Shown: positions 37,671 through 49,500 of the stretch, one piece after another
Layout: every line of letters begins with the position of its first letter
Position numbering within the stretch: the stretch's first letter is position 1
Assembly (NCBI RefSeq): GCF_002105155.1
Contig: NW_019028989.1
Location: 806,001-870,000 of the forward strand
Source of the DNA: Lobosporangium transversale
Taxonomy: Eukaryota; Mortierellomycota; Mortierellomycetes; Mortierellales; Mortierellaceae
DNA length: 64,000 nt
Reading direction: 5' to 3'
Position numbers and translations under genes: made by a program
Notes under the pieces: generated by a model
Databases searched by the model: none
Told to the model about the DNA's origin: nothing
The model's input: only the letters and a program-made list of their open reading frames with translations

Positions 37671-40269
37671 TGTGACATTCCCATCAACAGAATAACTTTT
37701 TAGTGAGATTCAAATGAGAAAAAGGAAGGTGAATGCTTTTTTTCTTTTTTTTTTTTCTATATATTTTTTACTTTTATTTATTGGTAGGATAAGCAAATGT
37801 TTATGAAGCTGAAGAGTAGAGGAGGAAAGAGGAAAAAATGGAGTGTGTTTGGTTTTGGTGAACGGTGCAGAAATGCTCCAGTAAATATGTGAGAAGAGAG
37901 GAATACATGTACTATACCGAAGAGAAACGTTGCAATGGAATATAGGAAAAAAAAAAAAGAAAAGAAAAGAAAAAAAAAAAGGGTTGCATCGACAATACAA
38001 CGAATGCAGTTCTTGAGCCTTGAGCCCGTGTTTGTTTGTTTGTTTGTCTGACAGGTTGAGGTTGGCGTGTCTGGATATGAAAAGAGAAGATGGAAGATGG
38101 CACAGGGACAGAAGGGACAGAAGGGACAGAAGGGACAGAAATGAAATCGAGACACAAGCGGGACAAGACTGGGAAAGAGACCAAATAGAGGAAGTGAATG
38201 AGCCATTTTTGGACCCGTCTCGAATTGTCTTTTTCTCATCCTGCAATCTCGGTATAATTTTATGCGTGGGTCCCCAAATCAATCACATCATGTCCATGAG
38301 ACCAATGACCCAATGACCCAAATGAGCCGAATGACAAATGGACTTTATTTTTATTTGTCTAGGCGCAGACAGATACTACATAGGGGGATGAGCATTGGAG
38401 AGATAGCGAGATAGCGATATAGGGTAAGGAAGTCAGAAAAGCAGGGGGTGAGGTGGTTAGCTTAGTCTAACAAAAAGGAAAAACACCAAGAAGAACAGAA
38501 CAGAGCATGGAGGTCAAAGGAGTAAAAAAGAGTAAGGAGAAGTAGATAAGGAAGTAAAAGGTGTCAAGAGAAGTATATAAACGCGTCGATCAAGACGTTT
38601 GACATGCAAAAATTGAACATCACTTTTATACATTTCACAAATAAAGAGATTGCGAGGTGTATCAGGAGGACTAAAAAACGACTTTTGGACTTGGCCATTA
38701 CAAACATCCAGTCGATCGGGTAAATAAATGCAGAGAATCAATCCCTCAGGGTTGAGCATACATACACCTGTACACGCGAAGGTGTGAGCACTGTCCCTAT
38801 CTAAAAAAAACACGCACACACAGGGTGCAGGTCTTGCATTGGGGGCATCGACACACGTGGCGAAAATGGTCTAGTCCTAACAGGTTTATATTTATACATA
38901 TTACAAATGAAGCGCACATTGGTGGCACCAGAATGCCGGTATTGTGGATTAGTGTGAGGCTTGTGTTTGTGGCTTGGAACAAAAACCGTTGCTAGTGAAA
39001 ACCGTTACTAATTGCACATGGGTAAACCTGCCAGGGGAAAAACTAAAAAAAAAAAAAAAAAAAAAAAATTGGGCGTAGAGTGTTGTATTATGCATGATGA
39101 CAGGGATAAAAACACTTGGCAACTTTTTTAGAAGGGAATGCGTAGTAGGAGCTAAAAAAAAAGGTGAACGAGGATCGATGAGAGGACGAGAGAATGATAG
39201 ATACACCATAGCATTCGTGATTGACGTGAAGGTCAAATAACCTTGCAGAGATATTAAGAAATGAATGGGCTATGATCAAGGGAATAAAAAAAATGTGTAG
39301 TACTATGTAAAGAGGGGGAAAAGAATATGAAAGTGAGCTGAAAGGAATGTAAGAAGTTGAAAAGATAAAAAAAAGAGAGAGAGAAAGAAAAAAAAAGGTT
39401 ACCAAATGGGGAATCCATTTTGCTGTGTTAAAAAAAAAAAAAAAAAAAAAAAGAACCATAGGTATGGGATATAGGAACATGGGGCATGGGGACATGGGGC
39501 ATTGATGAGGGGGGAAACAATTATACACTGTGCATTTGTGCAAATGCAGGACTTGTGTGTGATCCAAATTGCGTAAAAAATGTTATCAGATTTTGTCTTT
39601 CTCTTCTTTTACCTTATCAGATGGGCATACATTCATTTATACGGGAAAGAGATTGTGAGAGATGGGCAGTAAAAAAGATAAAGATACTATACCCAGTTGG
39701 TACATGTTTACTATGAAAACAACAACAACAATAACAACCGCCAATTTCTTTTTAATACCAAGCTGGTCTAGCATATTGCCATGATCATGATCATGATCAT
39801 GATAACAGGAAAAACTTCGTTTTGTGCTCAATTGACCTTCCATAACAAAGAGCACTTTTTTTTTTACTGTGGGAAATAAAAAGGATTGCCCAATGATGAC
39901 ACCTTTTTTCTAACCCATAAAATGAAAGCATCGTGGGATTATTTTTTTCCCTTTCACTTCTCTCCACCATTTCATTCCTTTCTCTGTATTCTCTCTGTTC
40001 TCTCCTTCAAACCTCGGCTTCCTTTCTTCTCATTGCCATTCCTTTTTATTCCATTCGTCTTTGCAAGCACATCTGTTCTCTTGGTAAAGAACCCCAACAA
40101 CATAAAGTCACTGACCATCTCTTGGTTGCACAAACAGCTGTTTGACTGCACACAAGACCGAGAATAGGGAGGGCAGAAGAATGTTGTTCTTCTTCTCAAA
40201 AGGATATACAAGCAAAACAGCCATACTAACCTTTTTTTTTTTTTCCTTCATTTCAGGAATTGAGAAAGA
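37671..40269. other. long intergenic region, no gene recognised
   Basis: A 2.6-kb divergent promoter region between the LRR gene (-) and the Apd1/Aim32-type gene (+). It contains four tandem units of GGGACAGAA (38,104-38,140), a CATGAT array (39,779-39,802), and A-runs at about 39,043-39,068 and 39,430-39,452. The leader from about 39,940 to 40,080 is pyrimidine-rich. Open frames here are low-complexity and not convincing. Confidence 0.55.
38104..38140. repeat. (GGGACAGAA)4 minisatellite
   Basis: Four 9-bp units in a row in intergenic DNA, upstream of the LRR gene's start. Confidence 0.88.
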
Positions 40270-41772
40270 ATGATCATCACCGCTGCCATTGCCTTGAATA
40301 TTGTCAAGGGCCTCGTCTTAAGACAATCGCCTGTCGTTGTAATACCTACGAACCTGGCCACACCAACTTCCGATCAACAGCAACAGCAACAGCAATCACA
40401 GCAGCCATCATCAGCAATATTATCAACACCGCCAGCACCAGCGCCACCATCACCACCACCACCACCACCACAAGAGTATGACCCCAACACACCATACATT
40501 ACTCTCTCAGATTGTCATGCATGTCCAACTCCCTGCCCAGACCAGGATCACCTTCATTATCCTCCTTATCTCAAGATCGATCAAGAACTCCCCCTACTCA
40601 ACTCTACGAAACCCTACAGCCGACATGTCCTCATCTCTACTGGCAAAGATGATTGGGAAGCCAGTATTGACGACGATAAGGATTCCCTTGCCCCTTATAT
40701 GCAACAGGCTATCAATGAGGGACAACAACGTTTGAAAGAGGCCAATGGAGATCAAGACCTTCCTCGAATCGTCCTCACAAACTCCTCAAGAGTGTGTGAA
40801 GATTGGGAGGGACCGGGCTGGCAAGTCATTGTCTTGCCGGATCAGATCGTCGTCAACAATGTCACCCAAGATCAATGTCATGACTTTTTTGAGGCCTTCT
40901 TGAAGCCTCCAGTCGGATCTGTGGCTCTCAGTCGCCCACAACAGCAGCAACATCTGCATCAGAATGGCAGTGGCAATGGCAATGGCAATGGCAATAGCTC
41001 AAATGTTGTAGTCGATAAGGACTATGGTATAAATCGAGTCAGCAGTCTCAATGGGGTCAAAGGCGCCAATGGTGCTTATGCTATGAATGGTAACGATTAT
41101 CAGAATGGAGGGGACAAGTCATCTTCTACCACTAAGACCGAACAGCGCAAAGAAGGATCACGTATAATCACAACCACTACGACCATCACCAAAACTTCAT
41201 CCTCGACTGAGAACGGTCATGGTCATCAGAACATCAATGGTAACGGTAATGGTTATACGAATGGCAATAGCTATAGTAATGGTAATGCTCATCACTACCG
41301 TCACCAGAATGGCAATGGTCATCATCACTTCCATCACCACGCAGAAGAGACTGAAGAAGATAGGCGGGAAGTCACTGCGGGTAAGACGACATTCATCGCT
41401 CACAAATGGAAACCTAAAGCCGCATTGATGATTTGTTCACACCGTAAACGAGACAAGCGCTGTGGCGTTACTGCCCAGATCCTCAAGAAGGAGTTCACCC
41501 GTATCTTGAGATCTAGGGATATCTATGGCGATTGCGAAGATGATGTGGAGATCTGGCTCATCAGTCATATTGGAGGACACAAGTTCGCAGGCAATGTGAT
41601 TGTGCATCGACGTGAAGGGGGGGGCATGGCTGTCTGGTACGGCCGTGTGGAGCCATGCCATGCTGAAGCCATTGTTGAAAGGACAATCATCAATGGCGAA
41701 GTTATCAAGGAGCTCCATCGTGGAAGCATGATTGGAAGCTTCAATTCATCTTGTAAAAAAATGGCTTGGTGA
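40270..41772 (+). CDS. Apd1/Aim32-type thioredoxin-like [2Fe-2S] protein (sucrase/ferredoxin-like)
   Basis: Single exon, 500 aa, start at the ATG after GAATTGAGAAAGA. Fungal Apd1 and Aim32 belong to this family of thioredoxin-fold [2Fe-2S] proteins, cytosolic or mitochondrial. The N-terminal half has DCHACPTPCPDQ (a family Cys cluster), SRHVLISTGKDDWEASI, and later SSRVCEDWEGPGWQVIVLPD. A long Asn/Gly/His-rich, low-complexity insert covers about residues 220-365. The C-terminal domain has KAALMICSHRKRDKRCGVTA, with C389 and C398 (C-x8-C), and SHIGGHKFAGNVIVH, with H433 and H437 (HxxxH). In Apd1 the two Cys and two His of this pattern bind the cluster. The protein ends in Trp (KKMAW), which may be a targeting signal for the cytosolic Fe-S assembly machinery. 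Role beyond redox or Fe-S is unknown. Confidence 0.9.
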   Translation: MIITAAIALNIVKGLVLRQSPVVVIPTNLATPTSDQQQQQQQSQQPSSAILSTPPAPAPPSPPPPPPQEYDPNTPYITLSDCHACPTPCPDQDHLHYPPYLKIDQELPLLNSTKPYSRHVLISTGKDDWEASIDDDKDSLAPYMQQAINEGQQRLKEANGDQDLPRIVLTNSSRVCEDWEGPGWQVIVLPDQIVVNNVTQDQCHDFFEAFLKPPVGSVALSRPQQQQHLHQNGSGNGNGNGNSSNVVVDKDYGINRVSSLNGVKGANGAYAMNGNDYQNGGDKSSSTTKTEQRKEGSRIITTTTTITKTSSSTENGHGHQNINGNGNGYTNGNSYSNGNAHHYRHQNGNGHHHFHHHAEETEEDRREVTAGKTTFIAHKWKPKAALMICSHRKRDKRCGVTAQILKKEFTRILRSRDIYGDCEDDVEIWLISHIGGHKFAGNVIVHRREGGGMAVWYGRVEPCHAEAIVERTIINGEVIKELHRGSMIGSFNSSCKKMAW

Positions 41773-41990
41773 AGTAAAAGCAAAAAAAAAAAAAAAAAAA
41801 AAAAGCGCAGGGCGCACTCACGAAATTTTATCTTTTTTCGTCTTTCAACCTTCCTCCCATCATTATTTCTCATCCATGTAAAAGGGATCTCATAACCAAA
41901 TAGTAGCATCAGTAATAATATCAATAATATAATCAAAAACAAATATTCATTTTATTGAATTTTAATATGCTTTTCTTTTTTTTTTTTTTT

Positions 41991-43399
41991 TTATGCTTCC
42001 AATGCTTTGACGGCCATCTCCAAGGCACCTTCTTTCGTCCTATTACCTCCAATGAAACCTCCCATGTGAACAAAGACAGAGTTTGGAATACCACTACGCT
42101 CACTCAATTCCTCATCCCTAAAACCTCTCCATTCTTGAGGCAATGCCTTACGGCATTCAAAGCTTTCGGGTGCAGTTGGCACACACTGAACGCGCCATTG
42201 ACCATTATCGTCCGGATAAAGCACATACAGGGCCTTTTCCTCAATACAAAGTTCTTGTTCCAATAAGAACAAATGTTCTTTCCATGGACAAGGTTGTTCA
42301 AACACCAAGATCTTGCCCGAGGGATGAATATCCATCCGAGTGTCCAAAGCCTTCACTACCAGATCCCGAGCCGGTAACCAGGACAGACCCAAATAGCGAA
42401 CTGCATCCGTAAAGTCTTGACCTGTCATCGCCACTGCCTTCATAAATTGTCCATCCTGATCCACATCCTTCTGATTCCACCAAGGATTCAGTCCTGCAAC
42501 CCGTTGAGGTAAAGCTGTACCGACTCGATATTTGGGCTTGATCTCCTCTGGGTATTGCGAAATCCCATTATCACCTGCATCCAATGCTTCAATAAAGTTC
42601 TCATAGACTTTATTATATAACAGCTCTACTCTCGAGTCTGGCTCTTCAAGATTCAACAACGAGGCGATGATCTCTTTTCCAAAATGCCTTGATGCAACAA
42701 CAGTAACGATGATGAAGTTGATAACAAAGGCAAACATGTGTTAGTCAATTGCAACGTTCCAGTCTGTTTGCTATTGGTACTGGTATTATTATTCATATTA
42801 CTACTATTATTCATTATATATAACTCACTTGTATACGAGACCAGCACTGCTGAGCTTGGTATTAAATTTGCCGCCAAAGACCTCAGTGAATCCACGTTGA
42901 TGATGATCGTATCGGTGTGTGCTAGGGTCATACACTCCACCTACATCCACAACAATATCGCAGGTGGCAAGCTTCGCTGGATCACGCGTGCGGATGAGTT
43001 CTAAAAAAAATAAAATAAAGTAAAATAAAATACAAAGAGAAAGAAAGCGGTGAAAATAAAAAGGAGGACATTAATTCCATATCTCTTGAAAGTTCATACG
43101 GGTGTTTTGAAGGAGAATGCTGAAAAAAAAAAAAAAAAAAAAAAAAAAGTCTAGTACCAGCTCCTCTAAATTGCTTAGTCTTCTGAAGCATATGAACAGC
43201 AAGCGCTTCATCGCAGTGAAAGTGTCCATTGTGAGTTCCAATAATCTGACGAAAAGATATTTAGGTGTGGATTCATGAATGGAGAAAATGATAATTAATA
43301 AATGGAACCTTTGGACCTAGACTCAGCAACACTTGAATACCTTGGTCTTTTTAGTCTTCACTGTTTTAAATCAATACAACGACACACTACCTTAGCCAT
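41991..43399 (-). CDS. MYG1: MYG1 family 3'-5' RNA exonuclease (UPF0160)
   Basis: Model: complement(join(41991..42687, 42829..43000, 43158..43245, 43391..43399)), 321 aa, in frame. The first exon is only nine bases (ATG GCT AAG), giving MAKIIGTHNGHFHCDEAL. Yeast and human MYG1 start similarly, so the tiny exon is plausible, though an upstream start cannot be excluded. MYG1 is a DHH-like metal-dependent exonuclease acting on RNA in nucleus and mitochondria. Visible motifs are THNGHFHCDEALAVHML, CDIVVDVGGVYD, RYDHHQRGF (metal-binding DHH-like core) and SSAGLVYKHFGKEII. Further motifs are EALDAGDNGISQYP, WLPARDLVVKAL, PCPWKEHLF and ALPQEWRGFRDEELSE, ending SVFVHMGGFIGGNRTKEGA. All hallmark blocks are present, so it should be active. 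Its 3' end faces that of the Apd1/Aim32 gene about 220 bp away. Confidence 0.95.
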
Positions 43400-43586
43400 T
43401 ATGCCGGGGCGTTTGTACCTGAAGATGAAATGAGTTTTTAGAATGGATGAACGAAAAGAATGCTGAAAAAACGCAAGCATAGGAAAGTTTTTCTGTTGTC
43501 TAAGCACCGAACCACCAACATTAAAAAAAAAAAAAATCCGAGTTGTCCAAATTAAAAGCAGTCCTTTTTATTATTTTTTTTTTTTT

Positions 43587-46500
43587 TCAACTTGAATTTT
43601 TTAAGGCATGATGCTCGTTAATACGCAGCTCTGTCGCTAGTGCCTCGGGTCCCATAGTCTCCTCCAGTGGTTCAGTGAACGGACTCATCTTGCTTGTATC
43701 ATCCATACGCACTGGGTGATACTTTACTTTCAATCCCGCACTTCCATATCCCCCTCCACTCTCTGTATTTGCCACCTTCACGTTGGGTGTGCCAGCTGCA
43801 GTTACCATACCTCCTTGGGCGTACAATGGAGATGTTTCTCTTCCTTGTCCCTGCCGGGCCTGATTTGGCTGTTCACTGGTATTTAAACTGCCTCTATTCA
43901 TCCTTGGACTTGTTCCAGGAGAAACCATAGCTGATTGCCCATGCTCAACCTCCCCATTCTGTATCTGCCCTTGATGTCCTTGGTCACGCGTTGAATATTG
44001 ACTTGACTCAGGCGTAGGTGAAGACATCACGAGGTCTGACATTCCTTCAGATTGCGACTGTGCTCCATGTCGATCACTCATGTATTGTTGCTGACTGATC
44101 GCCCGATTATCATCCCGTGGCGACATGGAGACTGTTCTCGGCTGAGATGACGTGTGGAGCCCAGACTGCGATACTTGCTGATGTTGTTGCTGGTGATGCT
44201 GTTGTGGTGATATTGGTAGTTGGTTATAGCGATAATGTTGAGAAGAATGGCTTGGGTGCTCTTGATGGCTTTGTGAACCATGACTTTGAGAGCCCTGACT
44301 CTGATGTTGAGAAATGCGATCATGACTTGACCTACTCGATGCCATAGAATTGTACGAGTTCTATATGTAAATCCAAGATGCAAAAACCCAGTAGAACGAA
44401 TAGATTTATTAGAATGTCCGTACACAATACAACAGATGATAGAAAAGAAGATACTAAATGTTGTATTCCATTAACCTTGGCTTACATTATCTGCCCGCGA
44501 AAAATCTTGTTGGCCTCGAGACAAATCTTCTGCGCGTCCTTCATGATGAAGGTATGCTCGCTCTCGTTCTACATGTACTTCATGCCTTGGCCCATCCATC
44601 CGTCCATAACTTGAACGCTCATGATCTCGCTCACGGCCATAATGAGCGTCGCTGGTATGCGGCTCCATACCATAGTCCTGGCCGCCACGACTGCCAGTGC
44701 CTGTGTGGCTCGAGGAAGGCGTAAATCCACCACCACGTGTAGGAGCAACAGCCGGGCCATCGTCCCCTCTATAGCTGGGTTTGCGGGGCTGATAATTGCT
44801 GCTCTCTCGTGCACCGCTTGTCATCTGTCCTGAGGGTCCATGTTGCTGAGGCGCTCCCCGAGGATGATACCCCGCACCACCATAATCACGCTGTCTCTGG
44901 TTGTCTGGACGCCCGCCCGCTGGTCCTGAGCTAGCCATTGACCCAAGTTGTTGCTCCTTGGGCCTAGAGCTCATAAATTGTGGAGGAATCTGCGTTGTAT
45001 ATGCCTGGTGCTGATTATGACTATGGAGACTGTGGCCCGGCCGCCCGGAGCCTGCGTGCTTAGATGAAGCGTTTAGCTGTCCACTACCAGCCTGTACGTT
45101 AGTGTGGGCTGCAATTGGTCCCGGGGGGGCTCGCAGCGGCATATGAGTAGAAGACGATGTTGCAGGTCCGGGTGCAGCGTTCGCAGATGCTCCCCAGTGA
45201 CTGTGGCGCCGTGAACTAGGCATGGCAGTAGCAGGCGGAGGATTCGTTCTCGGTGACTCTTTGGATATCAATGTTTTAATTGTTGAAACATACTCCTGCT
45301 TCTTCGCATCAGAGATGGTGGGGTCAAGTGTGATGGACCGACACCGTTCCTGCATGAACTGAACATTTCTTGACTCATGGCATTTGAAAGGTAAGTGATA
45401 TGGCATCTGATTGCAAACAATGCATGCTCCAGGTGTAATGGTAGGAACAAACGCTTTACCAATGGACATGGAGCGAAGACTCTCTTGATACGCTGCACTA
45501 CCAAGCCGTGCTGCTGCTGCGGTAAGGCTCTTTGCCGCCTTACCCTTGGGTAACTCTGAAGGTGTGATCTGTTTGTCGAGTAGAAACCTATCCAAAGTCG
45601 CCAGTGCAAGAGCCTTATAATTATCTGGATAGTTGCTGGTAGCGATTTGTTGTCTACGTTCCAACACTAGGGGTATATCTTGGCTCTCTGGACACCGGTC
45701 TCGATGGCTTCGATGGCACACCAAGCATGGCTGAGGCTTCCGTCCTGTCTTCTTATTGCTAGCGTCCAATGCAGAGATAGTTCGTGTTCCGGGCATTCCA
45801 CCTACTCCAGAGTTCATCTGATAGGGTGACGAAGCTTGCATGCGCACTTTTTTAATCTTTCCGATTTGACTGGAAGCAGGACTGCCATCATGAGGACCAA
45901 AACCCTCTCGCCTGCCATCTTCATCCACGACTTCCATATCTCCAGGCTGCATAGGTGACTGACTCACGTCAACGGCTGCTTTACTTTTCTTGGCTCGTTT
46001 GGTCAGATCCAGTTCTCCCATAATGACAGTAGGATCCTCTTCAACCTCGGATTCAGCAGATTCCAAGTCAGTTCCGTCCATCTGTTGGTCAACATAATCC
46101 TCCTCCTCCTTAGATGGGATCTCCTTCCCTGCTTTGCGCTTCTTATTGGGCGGGCTCTCGTTGTTATTGCCGTTCTCGGCGTAGGACAGAACGGTTTTCC
46201 TTCGCGCTCCACGACCCAATAGCTCTTCTTCTTGAGCATAGGCCATAGCAAGGCGATCACGCAGTAAAGTCGACCAGAAGCCTTCCTCTTCATTCTCCGG
46301 TGGAGCATCAATGGGTATTTCTTCGTCCACAAGACCCTTGGTTTCCGTCCATACTTTTGCAAAGCCGAATCCGCTCACCTTAGTATCGCCATTGTCGTTC
46401 TCATTATGACTATGCTCAATCTTACTGCGGTCAAGCAATGCATCAAGAGCAGCGTCATCATACTTGACATCCTCGTTAGTCGAAGAATCCTCCTCAAAAA

Positions 46501-49500
46501 GCGCCTTAGCGCCAAATTTGAGAATACTCTCTACATCAACCGGGTCTAAATTGTCGTCTTCCATTCGCTCCACAATTAAATGATCCAGGATCATTTTTTT
46601 CTTCCCGATCTGCACAATTCGCTCTTCGGCAGAGTTGCGGGTCATGAACTTTAGGACCAAAACCTTATTCTTTTGCCCAATACGATGAGCGCGACTGAGA
46701 GCTTGCATATCTGCCTTAGGATTGAAATCAACGTCGTATATAATGATAGTATCGGCCGTTGCCAGGTTCACCCCCACACCTCCTGCACGAGTAGACAACA
46801 AAAAGACAAACACGTCCGATCCTGGAGCGTTAAATTTATCAATTCGTGCCTGACGATCAGCGCTACTTGTCCCTCCATCCAATCTGACAAAGTTGTAGTG
46901 TTCTCCATTGAGATAGTCTTCCAAGATGTCTAAAAGCCTTGTCATAGTTGAGAAAATTAGGACACGATGGCCATTCTGCTTCAATTTAGGCAGCATATTG
47001 TGAAGAAGCTCCAGCTTGCCTCCCGCTTCAATCAAACTCTTATGGACCAGCTCCGCAGTATCGAGATATCTTGGTTCAACGCCTTCAATCAGATATGGGT
47101 GATTTAAGCACTTGCGTAGCTCCATCAGGATGTTGTGCAATGATGCTTTGCGATTGCTAGCTGTTCCGCCTCGATTAGTGATGGACTGGAGTAATTTGTG
47201 GTTGCGCGCCAAGATCCCTTTGTAAATCTCCTTTTGAAGGGCAGACATACCCACAGGCACAATAACTTCACTCTAAATATTGAGTCAAACATAAGCGGAA
47301 AACCCCGATTAGAAAAGAGGTGTAGTAGTGTTAACGATAAAGATAAAATCTGCAGCCGAAAGAGGTACCTTTGGAGGAAGATCTTTAAGGACTTCATCTT
47401 TGGTACGGCGCAGGAAGAAGGGTTTCAATAGCTAGCGAGAGTAATAATACCAAATAAAGAAAAAGGTTATTCATTTGATATATTATGTACTGTTAGTCTC
47501 ATCACAATCGATCAAAAAAGAGATTAACTTACACCATGCAGTTCTTCTACAGCGTTTTTGTCCAAGTTTTCATATTTCTTCTCCAGCTCGGTAACATCAG
47601 AGAATTTGACTGGGTCCAAGAAATTCATCAAACTGAACAACTCGCGGATATTGTTCTGCAAAGGCGTTCCTGTCAACAAAACTCGATTCTCAACAACTAG
47701 TTCATTGAGCTTGATAAACAGCATGCTGTTTTCATTCTTTAGACGCTGTCCCTCATCCACCACAAGACACTCCCAAGAGTTCTTCCGAAACCATATGCTA
47801 TCAACGGGGTTCACAATCATCTCATATGTGGTGACCACCACATGGCACTTGAGATCGTGCGTTCCTCGGTGAAAGAGCTCGTATTCACGGACAACTGTAC
47901 GAGAGGTCTGTGGGCCATAATAGGCAACCACACGCAGATCTGGCGACCATTTTGCAAACTCTCGCACCCAGTTGGTCAATGTCGAATTGGGAACTACGAT
48001 CAAACATGGAAACGCTCGAAGTTCGTGAAATAGCGTTGTCACAAATGCCACCATTTGAATGGTTTTACCCAAACCCATTTCATCAGCCAGGATACTATTA
48101 ACATTTTTCCAGTGATTGTAACGCAACCAGCTAGAGACATCATTTGAGACATTAAAAAAAAAAAAAAAAAAAAAAAAAAGTAAGTGATGGTTCGTCAATA
48201 AAAGATCATACTGCAAAATAGAGTTTGCTATAAAGCTTACTTGAGTCCATCCATTTGATAGTCCTTCAATGTGCCACCACTGATGTAAGCAGGCTGCTCC
48301 TTCAATTCTTCAAATGGTGCTTGATTTGATGGCCTAGGCTGAGGGCCTGAACGTCCCTTCTTCGCACGTGCAGGGATATCAATCTTCTGAGCTGCAACCC
48401 ATTCCTTGAAAGCTTGCTTGAAAGTAGCATAGTGCGGACTATCTGGTTCATCTGGTTCATCCCAAGTAGCTATGGAAGATATTTAATAGTTTAAATAATA
48501 ATAATAATAATAAAATTAGTATTGACTGATCAGGATCATTTTCTTACCATCGTCTTTCTAGCTCACTATCAAGTTATACCTCACCTTGATCATAATCCAA
48601 TCCCCTCCATTTTACAAATACACTTTGAATATGATCAAGTGCATCCATATTATCGCCTCTACCATTATAGTCAGCGTCAAATACTACGTCCAGAACCTTT
48701 TCTACTTGTGTCCATTCTGGCTGTACTACATCTGAGATCTCTGATGGACCCTGAACCTTTTTCCAAAAAGACTTCATCTTCGCCGGTGCTACAACTTGAC
48801 TGACCCAGTAGCTTGGAACCCAAGCTACTTTTCGATAAGACATGTTTTTCCATTTGACGAGAAGTTCACGTGTCGTGTTCGGCGGTTGGGGGAAAATGTT
48901 TCCATCCTTTGTGCTGATTTCAGTCGTTGTTGTGGTCTCAGGTTTGGTGGAACTAGCTGAAGCCATCTCTGCGTCACTACCTTGAGTTGTTGAGTCTGCT
49001 CTGCGAATCGGAACGTCCCTAAAGGCAAGAATCAAGTCTAGCTCTCTATCCCATTCAATACATTGGTGACACTTCCATTCTTTCCTGTAATACTTCACAA
49101 TTTGTGCTCGGTCCGTGCTACTGGACATGGCTGACGGCACCCGAAGACATTTTTCATGTGCAGTATATGTGCATCGAAAACATCTAAATAGGATAGAATC
49201 CGTTACTGGAGCTGTGTCTGTAGAATCATCTGCTTTTGACGTTGAGCCATCAACTGTCGTGCCCGCCTCAGCGGCCTTTTCCTTTGTAGCGTCAGAATTT
49301 GAGATAATGATAGTGCTCTCTCTGGTATCTTTAGGCTCACTGGATGTATCCACTGTTGTCGTTGTCAACTCTGTACTAAGTGGTAAATTCTCTGTATCAG
49401 GTTTTAATTGGGTAGGCTCTCCCGGCTCTGTTACCTTTACGGGAGAAGGCGTTCGTCCAACCCACCCATGGCATTCTAAACACTCTGCACCCTTATTCTT

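Noticed and set aside
38104-38140. Tandem 9-bp units considered as a CRISPR-like array
   Set aside because: Units abut without spacers, only four of them, in a fungal genome: a minisatellite.
37710-38282. Long Ser/Phe-rich frame upstream of the LRR gene
   Set aside because: Composed of a pyrimidine-rich strand with homopolymers; three overlapping frames of the same kind, none with a motif.
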